The position numbers and the translations under genes are program-made. This document shows, piece after piece, positions 22,164-27,127 of a DNA stretch of 27,127 nt. Position 1 is the first letter of the stretch. Every line of letters begins with the position of its first letter. Source of the stretch: an uncultured Lachnospiraceae bacterium (GTDB taxonomy: Bacteria > Bacillota > Clostridia > Lachnospirales > Lachnospiraceae); NCBI GenBank assembly GCA_910585995.1, contig CAJUGG010000042.1, positions 1 through 27,127 of the forward strand. The letters are read 5' to 3'. The notes under the pieces are model-generated. The model was given only the letters and a program-made list of their open reading frames with translations, had not been told where the DNA came from and searched no databases.

Positions 22164-22904
22164 ATGATTATCAAGGTAACCATACCACATCAGATCCAAC
22201 TAAAGGTAGCGCCAAGATTCAAAAGTATGTTCTTTTCCAAGAAAGGGGAGATTCACTACATCGGCGGAGCAGAGATTCTGCCGCCGCCTCTGAATGCAGA
22301 GGAGGAAAATGAAGCTATTTTGAATCTGGAGACTGATCAGGAACAGCAGGCAAGAGCTGCTCTGATCGAACATAATCTGAGACTTGTCGTGTACATAGCG
22401 AAAAAGTTTGACAATACAGGTGTCGGAGTGGAGGACCTCATATCGATTGGCACGATCGGTCTGATCAAAGCCATCAATACCTTCAATCGAAACAAAAATA
22501 TAAAACTGGCAACTTACGCATCGAGATGCATCGAAAATGAAATATTGATGTATCTAAGAAGAAACAGCAAGGTACGTATGGAAGTATCCATTGATGAGCC
22601 ATTAAATGTGGATTGGGATGGAAATGAACTACTTTTATCGGATATTTTAGGAACAGATGAAGATATCATTTACCGGGATTTGGAAAATGAAGTAGAGAGA
22701 AAACTGCTGAAAAAAGCATTGTCAAAACTTTCACAGAGAGAAAAGATGATTATTGAGTTACGTTTTGGACTCAATCAACCGACCGGAAGGGAGATGACCC
22801 AGAAAGAAGTGGCAGATCTTCTAGGAATCTCCCAGTCTTATATCTCAAGACTTGAGAAAAAGATTATCGGTCGTCTGAAAAAGGAGATTGTGAAATACGA
22901 ATGA
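22164..22904 (+). CDS. sigE: Mother-cell sporulation sigma factor E (pro-form)
   Basis: This 246-residue sigma-70-family factor directs early mother-cell transcription in sporulation. The N-terminal pro-region (MIIKVTIPHQIQLKVAPRF) leads to EIHYIGGAEILPPPL, the usual processing region for SpoIIGA. Region 2 includes HNLRLVVYIAKKF and GTIGLIKAINTF plus KLATYASRCIENEILMYLR. Region 4 is LSQREKMIIELRFGL and the helix-turn-helix QKEVADLLGISQSYISRLE. AAGAGGAGG sits directly upstream of ATG 22164; a longer open frame from 22065 overlaps spoIIGA and has no site. The stop codon is only 3 bp from the converging sigG stop, with no terminator between. Confidence 0.96.
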   Translation: MIIKVTIPHQIQLKVAPRFKSMFFSKKGEIHYIGGAEILPPPLNAEEENEAILNLETDQEQQARAALIEHNLRLVVYIAKKFDNTGVGVEDLISIGTIGLIKAINTFNRNKNIKLATYASRCIENEILMYLRRNSKVRMEVSIDEPLNVDWDGNELLLSDILGTDEDIIYRDLENEVERKLLKKALSKLSQREKMIIELRFGLNQPTGREMTQKEVADLLGISQSYISRLEKKIIGRLKKEIVKYE

Positions 22905-22907
22905 ACA

Positions 22908-23684
22908 TTACTTTAGATAACAGCGCATGGTTTTCAAGGCATTTTTTTCCAGACGGCTGACTTGCGCCTGGGAGATATGGATCTCCTCTGCCACCTCCAT
23001 CTGGGTTTTGCCTTCAAAAAAACGCAGATTGATAATATGATTTTCCCTGGGAGTCAGTCGCTTCATAGCCTCTGACAAGGATAGATTTTCCAACCAGTTT
23101 TCCTCCTTGTTTTTCCGGTCACTGATCTGGTCCATCACATAGAGAGTATCGCCTCCTTCGGTGTAGACAGGATCATAGAGGCTGACCGGGCTTTGGATTG
23201 CATCTAGGGCATAGACGATCTCTTCTTTGGGAATCCCGATGGCTTCCGAGATCTCCTGAATGGTGGGTTCCTTGGAGTTTTCCTTTAAGAGATTTTCTTT
23301 GGCATAGATTGCTTTATAGGCAGTATCCCTGAGAGAGCGGCTGACGCGGATACTGTTATTGTCTCTTAGATAACGCCGGATCTCTCCGATAATCATGGGA
23401 ACGGCGTAGGTGCTGAATTTGACATCCAGTGTGCAGTCGAAATTGTCGATGGCCTTCATAAGACCGATACAACCGATCTGAAAGAGGTCATCTGCATTTT
23501 CGCTGCTGGAGGAAAAACGCTTGATCACACTTAAGACCAGCCTTAGATTTCCCTTGATGTAAAGTTCACGAGCTTCTTTATCCCCTTTCTGAATACGTTC
23601 AAAAAGCATGTCTTTTTCTTCATTGGTAAGAAGCGGTAGTTTGGATGTGTTGACTCCGCAGATTTCGACCTTATTCAAAATCAT
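22908..23684 (-). CDS. sigG: Forespore sporulation sigma factor G
   Basis: This 258-residue factor drives late forespore genes. Marks are the N-terminal VEICGVNTSKLPLLTNEE, found in sigma-G, region 2 (GNLRLVLSVIKRFSS, DDLFQIGCIGLMKAIDNFD, FSTYAVPMIIGEIRRYLRD) and region 4 (LTPRENHIINLRFFEGKTQ, then VAEEIHISQAQVSRLEKNAL). On the minus strand GGAGGG lies 6 bp before ATG 23684, so this start is preferred to the open frame's 23711. In Bacillus and many clostridia sigG follows sigE on the same strand. Here it is reversed and converges on sigE. Confidence 0.95.
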   Translation of the reverse strand: MILNKVEICGVNTSKLPLLTNEEKDMLFERIQKGDKEARELYIKGNLRLVLSVIKRFSSSSENADDLFQIGCIGLMKAIDNFDCTLDVKFSTYAVPMIIGEIRRYLRDNNSIRVSRSLRDTAYKAIYAKENLLKENSKEPTIQEISEAIGIPKEEIVYALDAIQSPVSLYDPVYTEGGDTLYVMDQISDRKNKEENWLENLSLSEAMKRLTPRENHIINLRFFEGKTQMEVAEEIHISQAQVSRLEKNALKTMRCYLK

Positions 23685-23795
23685 TCGAATCCCTCCTGCA
23701 TCATCATTCATTTTATAAAAGCATTTCCCAAAAAAATCTGCTTATGCAAAAGGGAGGAGAAATATTCAATGGCAAAATTTGTGAATCAGATAAGA

Positions 23796-24074
23796 TCAGG
23801 TCAGCAGTGAGCTGGTCTTTTTTCGGGGGCAGAGGATTTCTTCTTCGCAGACTTCCACTAAGATGATATCAGGTCCGATTTTACAGATTTTTTGCCAGGG
23901 GATGACATATTCCTGGTCGGGTCCGATCAGCCCACAGAGCTTGGATGGACCAGGTACGATGATAGAGCAGATACAGCCGTTACATTCGTCAAAAGCTAAG
24001 TCGCAGACGCGGCCGAGACGCTTGCAGTTGCAGCGGTTGATCACATCTTTTTCTTTTAATTCACAGAAACGCAT
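23796..24074 (-). CDS. YlmC/YmxH-family PRC-barrel sporulation protein
   Basis: This 92-residue protein begins MRFCELKEKDVINRCNCKRL, followed by GRVCDLAFDECNGCICSIIV, then YVIPWQKICKIGPDIILVEV. This is the PRC-barrel-like fold of the YlmC/YmxH family, which is found next to sigG in spore formers and has no defined biochemical role. It is Cys-rich for its size. The gene reads towards sigG on the minus strand, 111 bp away. Its final codons overlap a + strand terminator. A purine-poor leader gives only a weak ribosome site (GGAG about 9 bp upstream). Confidence 0.8.
   Translation of the reverse strand: MRFCELKEKDVINRCNCKRLGRVCDLAFDECNGCICSIIVPGPSKLCGLIGPDQEYVIPWQKICKIGPDIILVEVCEEEILCPRKKTSSLLT
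23798..23823 (+). terminator. Plus-strand terminator beyond sigG
   Basis: AGGTCAGC pairs with GCTGGTCT (two G-U pairs) over a 5-nt loop, followed by six T, only when read on the plus strand. No plus-strand gene lies between sigE and this point, so its natural client is a transcript that passes through sigE and then antisense across the whole of sigG. Confidence 0.6.
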
Positions 24075-24125
24075 AGGGGAGGACTCCAAAGAGGGTTTAT
24101 TATAGTATATGCGAAAGGAGAGGGT

Positions 24126-24154
24126 TTGACAGGGGGAGGGGGTTGGTATATACT
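24126..24154 (+). promoter_or_regulatory. Promoter of nrdR-aroK
   Basis: Consensus TTGACA (24126-24131), a very G-rich 17-bp spacer and TATACT (24149-24154), 28 bp before the nrdR start. Confidence 0.7.
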
Positions 24155-24182
24155 TGACGAAAAAGAAGGGAGGAGGGAGCAT

Positions 24183-24632
24183 ATGAGATGTCCATTTTGC
24201 GGGAGCGGGAATACGAAAGTGATTGATTCGAGGCCGGCAGAGGATGGAGATGCAATCAGACGCAGAAGAGAATGTGAAACTTGTGGAAAGCGTTTTACTA
24301 CCTATGAAAAGGTGGAGACCATTCCGGTGATTGTGATTAAAAAGGATGATAACCGGGAGACATATGACAGAACAAAGATCGAAAAGGGGGTGTATCGGGC
24401 CTGCCATAAGAGGCCGATACCCACAGCTAAGATCGAGGAGATGGTAGATGGGATCGAGGCGATAATCTTTAGCCGGGAAGAACGGGAGATTGAGGCGAGA
24501 GAGATCGGGGAATTGGTGATGGAGAAATTAAAGGATCTGGATTCTGTTGCCTATGTGCGGTTTGCTTCGGTCTATCGGGAGTTTAAGGATGTCAATACCT
24601 TTATGGATGAACTAAAGAAGATATTGGAGTAG
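24183..24632 (+). CDS. nrdR: Transcriptional repressor NrdR
   Basis: This 149-residue protein is the nucleotide-sensing repressor of ribonucleotide reductase genes. It has an N-terminal zinc ribbon (MRCPFCGSGNTKVIDSR ... CETCGKRFTTYE, two CxxC pairs) and an ATP-cone domain (VIVIKKDDNRETYDRTKIEKGVYRAC onward to about residue 139). The frame is open to 24126, but GGGAGGAGGGAG before ATG 24183 and the conserved MRCPFC start settle it. aroK follows after 3 bp, implying one transcript. Confidence 0.96.
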   Translation: MRCPFCGSGNTKVIDSRPAEDGDAIRRRRECETCGKRFTTYEKVETIPVIVIKKDDNRETYDRTKIEKGVYRACHKRPIPTAKIEEMVDGIEAIIFSREEREIEAREIGELVMEKLKDLDSVAYVRFASVYREFKDVNTFMDELKKILE

Positions 24633-24635
24633 AGG

Positions 24636-25151
24636 ATGAAGAATATCATACTGATTGGTTTTATGGGAGCAGGGAAGACGACGGTCGGAACGCTTCTGGC
24701 AAAAGAAAAGGGCATGAAGTTCGTGGATACGGATGAACGGATTGTAAAAGAGCAGGGAATCCGTATTCCAGATCTCTTTGCTAGGCAGGGAGAGGGATAT
24801 TTTCGGGATCTGGAGACAGACCTTTTAAAAAGAATGCAGGAAGACACCAACTGTTCTGTGATCTCTGTGGGAGGCGGAATGCCCGTGAGAGAGGAAAACC
24901 GGACACTTCTGAAGACATTGGGGTGTGTGGTCTATCTGACAGCTACAAAGGAGACGATTCTCTCCAGGGTACAAAGAGATGGGAGCCGTCCGATGTTAGA
25001 AGGAGAAGATCTAGAAGCAAGAGTGGAGCGTCTGATGAAAGAGCGGGAGGCTTTGTACCGCAAGGCAGCACATCTGGAAGTATGGACAGACAAAAGAAGC
25101 GTGTATCAGGTAATGCAGGTGGTGGATCAGGAGACCCGCCGGTTTGGATAA
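24636..25151 (+). CDS. aroK: Shikimate kinase
   Basis: This 171-residue P-loop kinase phosphorylates shikimate at the 3-hydroxyl, the step after AroE, whose gene is 8 kb upstream. The Walker A motif is GFMGAGKTTVG (residues 8-18), followed by FVDTDERI with the substrate-binding Asp, GEGYFRDLE with the conserved Arg and Glu, VISVGGGMPV (shikimate-binding Gly-Gly-Gly), and the lid RVQRDGSRPML. The ATG lies 3 bp after nrdR with GGAGTAGAGG across the junction, so translation is probably coupled. Confidence 0.95.
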   Translation: MKNIILIGFMGAGKTTVGTLLAKEKGMKFVDTDERIVKEQGIRIPDLFARQGEGYFRDLETDLLKRMQEDTNCSVISVGGGMPVREENRTLLKTLGCVVYLTATKETILSRVQRDGSRPMLEGEDLEARVERLMKEREALYRKAAHLEVWTDKRSVYQVMQVVDQETRRFG

Positions 25152-25164
25152 GGAGTTTTGACAG

Positions 25165-25908
25165 ATGGTAGAGATTCCGATGCGAACAAAAGGAGCCGTG
25201 GACAGGGATACGCTGCTGTCTCTGGGAGCAGTCAGAGTCAGGCCGCCTTATACGGCTCAAAGTATACTTACTTTAAATGAAGGAAGGACAGAACAGCCGC
25301 AAACAATGGCTTCTGCAGCGCCTCTGCGGCCTTGCAGGAGGTCTGTACCGCGATTGATGAATCCGATGCAGAAGGGACAGAAGATCTCTTTGGCGGCCTT
25401 TGGGACCCTCCCTGGTATCGAGGTCCGTCTGGGATGGAATACCAGGCAGGAGAACTGTGAGGTGGATGTGTCTGCTTTTTTATTGGGAGAGGATGGAAAG
25501 GTCATTGGAGATGACTGGTTTGTCTTTTACGGACAGCCAAAGAGTCCGGATCAGAGCACCTCTTTTATGGTGGATGGAGGCGAGGACAGAGAGGTGATCT
25601 CGGTGGATTTTCGTCGTTTGCATCCGTCCGTGAAAAAGATGGTGTTTGTGCTGACGATTCATGAGGCTTTTGAGAAAAAGCTTCATTTTGGCATGGTCGA
25701 GGATGCATATATACGGATCCTAGATACTGGCAGCAAGAAAGAGCTGGTGAGTTTTCAGATGACAGATTATTATTCCAATGTGATCTCTATGATGATCGGG
25801 GAGATCTATCTCTATAAAGAGACGTGGAAATTTCATGGGATTGGCAGCGGTGTGGCAAAGGATCTGGCTGGGCTTTGTGCATTGTATGGAGTCGAGGTCA
25901 GCGGTTAA
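25165..25908 (+). CDS. TerD-family stress protein
   Basis: This 247-residue protein has a TerD domain from about residue 65 on: PMQKGQKISLAAFG, VRLGWNTRQENCEVDVSAFLL, DDWFVFYGQPKSPDQSTSF, and a C-terminal YLYKETWKFHGIGSG. TerD domains bind Ca2+ through acidic loops; the DVSAFLL and DDWFVFY stretches supply candidate ligands. Members occur in tellurite resistance and general envelope-stress operons. The first 65 residues are a Pro/Arg-rich extension of unknown role. It lies 13 bp after aroK and 12 bp before the AIM24-family gene. No signal peptide is seen. Confidence 0.85.
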   Translation: MVEIPMRTKGAVDRDTLLSLGAVRVRPPYTAQSILTLNEGRTEQPQTMASAAPLRPCRRSVPRLMNPMQKGQKISLAAFGTLPGIEVRLGWNTRQENCEVDVSAFLLGEDGKVIGDDWFVFYGQPKSPDQSTSFMVDGGEDREVISVDFRRLHPSVKKMVFVLTIHEAFEKKLHFGMVEDAYIRILDTGSKKELVSFQMTDYYSNVISMMIGEIYLYKETWKFHGIGSGVAKDLAGLCALYGVEVSG

Positions 25909-25920
25909 GAGGAGGATAGG

Positions 25921-26625
25921 ATGCTTACATTTGAGACGGTCAATGAATTGACTTTGAAGGTTACTTGCAGCGGAAATGATGTATTATTTACCAAGGCTGG
26001 TGCTTTTGTTGCAGGGGAGAGTGCCGGAGGGAAAAATTATCGCTTTGAGAAGGTGCTCTTAGGACCGCAGGGCAGCATTGGGCAGGCGATGTGGGGGTCG
26101 CTGGTGCGGCGTGTGACCGGAGAGAATCTGCCGCTTATGAAGGTAAATATGAATGGGGATTCGGTGACGTATTATGCCAATCAGGGGCAGCATGTGCTGA
26201 TTTATAAACTGGCCATGGGAGAGATGATCTCGGTGGAGTCGGAGAATATCCTTGCATTTACGCAGGACTGTAAGTATGATGTGCGGTTTATCGGATGCGG
26301 TGTGCTGTCTCAGAAAGGGCTGGCGACTTCGGTACTGACCGGGAATGGGAATCAGGCGTATGTGGCAGTGCTGTCAGATGGCAACCCGATTGTGCTGAGT
26401 AATGTGAGGAGCAAAAGTACGATCTCGGTAGATCCGGATGCGGTGATCTGCTGGGTAGGACAAGGGCACTGCGATCCACAGGTGAAGGCGGATGTGTCCT
26501 GGAAGACGTTTATTGGACAGACGTCAGGGGAGTCGTATGCGTTTGAGTGGAGCGGAGGACAGCCAGTGTCGGTGGTGGTGCAGCCAGCGGAGAGGGCGGG
26601 GGGTGTCTCCGTTCGGATGGATTAG
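25921..26625 (+). CDS. AIM24-family protein
   Basis: This 234-residue beta-rich protein has the features of AIM24/TerB-associated proteins: DVLFTKAGAFVAGESAGG, a central GQHVLIYKLAMGEMISVESENILAF, then FIGCGVLSQKGLATSVLTGNG. Members form trefoil-like beta folds and often accompany TerD genes, as here; their biochemical role is unknown. GAGGAGGATAGG precedes the ATG at 25921. Its last codons are strongly G-ending, next to element H4. No export signal or membrane segment is visible. Confidence 0.82.
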   Translation: MLTFETVNELTLKVTCSGNDVLFTKAGAFVAGESAGGKNYRFEKVLLGPQGSIGQAMWGSLVRRVTGENLPLMKVNMNGDSVTYYANQGQHVLIYKLAMGEMISVESENILAFTQDCKYDVRFIGCGVLSQKGLATSVLTGNGNQAYVAVLSDGNPIVLSNVRSKSTISVDPDAVICWVGQGHCDPQVKADVSWKTFIGQTSGESYAFEWSGGQPVSVVVQPAERAGGVSVRMD

Positions 26626-26632
26626 AGGGGAC

Positions 26633-26824
26633 GGACCCAGGACAGCAAGGGAGCTGAGAGTGATACAAATGTCTGCATAGAATGTATCGGACAGTCGGCA
26701 ATATTTGTATGTTCCAATCGGACACAAAAGTGTCCGCCTGGCTCATACAAATATCACCGACTGTCCGCTCCAATCTACACAGCACTATTTGTATCACTCC
26801 CAGCCCCCTCGCTGTCCTGGGTCC
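26633..26824 (-). ncRNA. Structured element H4, probable minus-strand RNA
   Basis: Same plan as H2: 38-bp outer stem (26633-26670 with 26787-26824), 18-nt and 20-nt core strands (26671-26688, 26767-26786), 23-bp inner stem (26689-26711 with 26744-26766) and a 32-nt tip holding CGGACAC-TTTT-GTGTCCG. All five imperfect positions in the two long stems are G-U when read on the minus strand and A-C when read on the plus strand. The 20-nt core strand is identical to that of H2 and the 18-nt strand differs at one base, while the stems are unrelated in sequence. The rest of 26825-26940 is G-rich with nothing else recognised. Confidence 0.78.
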
Positions 26825-26951
26825 TGATTATGGTAGGCGGGACGGGGAGGTTTGAGGGAGTCTTTAGTTTATATTAGTAGTTGGGGGAGGCGGGGCTTTT
26901 TTGGAATGTTTTATAGATTTTGGGGAGGGGATTTGACTTTGAAAAAAAATC

Positions 26952-26980
26952 TTGAAATTGGAGGGATTCTATTATAGAAT
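26952..26980 (+). promoter_or_regulatory. Promoter of efp
   Basis: TTGAAA (26952-26957), a 17-bp spacer and TAGAAT (26975-26980). The -10 lies within a perfect palindrome, ATTCTA-TTA-TAGAAT (26966-26980), which may be incidental or an operator. Confidence 0.5.
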
Positions 26981-27038
26981 AGTAGAGAGTGCGGGGATTG
27001 GTTAGGTCTCCGGCAGGACATTAAGGAGGAAGAATAGA

Positions 27039-27127
27039 ATGATTTCAGCAGGTGATTTTAGAAATGGCGTTACGCTTGAGATTGAGGGTAATGTTTATCA
27101 GATTTTAGAGTTTCAGCATGTGAAGCC
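27039..27127 (+). CDS. efp: Elongation factor P (N-terminal part)
   Basis: The visible residues MISAGDFRNGVTLEIEGNVY and QILEFQHVK match the start of the KOW-like domain of EF-P, which rescues ribosomes stalled at polyproline stretches. The conserved loop with the modified residue would follow just beyond the window edge. AAGGAGGA lies 9 bp before the ATG. Confidence 0.93.
   Translation, partial: MISAGDFRNGVTLEIEGNVYQILEFQHVK

Noticed and set aside
22260..22292. GGCGG/CCGCC hairpin inside sigE
   Set aside because: It falls on the conserved GGAEILPPP codons and is explained by protein conservation.
23721..23747. A sigma-F-type promoter for sigG (GCATA and GGGAAATGC on the minus strand)
   Set aside because: The elements are only 13 bp apart, shorter than the roughly 15-16 bp expected, and the -10 matches poorly.

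Overview
The window looks like chromosome from a spore-forming, Gram-positive anaerobe of the Clostridia, most likely Lachnospiraceae. That placement is an inference from gene content: a reduced division and cell-wall cluster with two class B penicillin-binding proteins, spoIIGA-sigE-sigG sporulation genes, a FtsZ beginning MLEI, GGAGG-type ribosome sites and sigma-A-type promoters. No 16S gene or database search supports it.

Layout. 1-1589 is accessory: the end of an antitoxin gene with a PIN-domain toxin, then hicA (-) and hicB (+) facing away from each other. 1717-4339 holds a small unknown gene, ychF, lgt and a 49-codon gene resembling Spo0E phosphatases. 4351-16441 is the division/wall cluster: mraZ, rsmH, ftsL, two PBPs, mraY, ftsW, murA, ftsQ and ftsZ. 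It is interrupted by a leftover Uma2-like fragment, a tRNA-Gly(CCC) on the opposite strand, and a large hairpin; murE, murF, murD, murG, murC and ftsA are absent. 16482-18103 is aroE-aroD. 18496-21099 encodes a large secreted CAP-domain protein. 21373-24074 is the sporulation block: spoIIGA and sigE on +, sigG and a YlmC/YmxH-family gene on -. 24183-26625 is nrdR, aroK, a TerD-family gene and an AIM24-family gene. The window ends in the start of efp.

Most unusual content. Two structured elements (18137-18330 and 26633-26824) share one architecture: a 38-bp outer stem, an almost invariant 18/20-nt internal core, a 23-bp inner stem and a variable tip. The stem sequences differ completely between copies yet stay paired, and most imperfect pairs become G-U only on the minus strand, so the functional molecule is probably a minus-strand RNA. 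A third 36-bp hairpin (21163-21240, + orientation) shares an exact 16-nt piece with the core. A fourth, unrelated-looking hairpin lies at 14199-14323. Synonymous codon use in the genes beside these elements is strongly skewed: G-ending beside the two minus-oriented elements, C-ending beside the other two. The skew reverses inside a single gene (18496-21099).

Regulation visible in the sequence includes a four-repeat MraZ operator, a hairpin covering the start of the second PBP gene, possible Spo0A boxes before lgt and spoIIGA, and an arrangement in which sigE transcripts would run antisense through sigG to a + strand terminator at 23798-23823.
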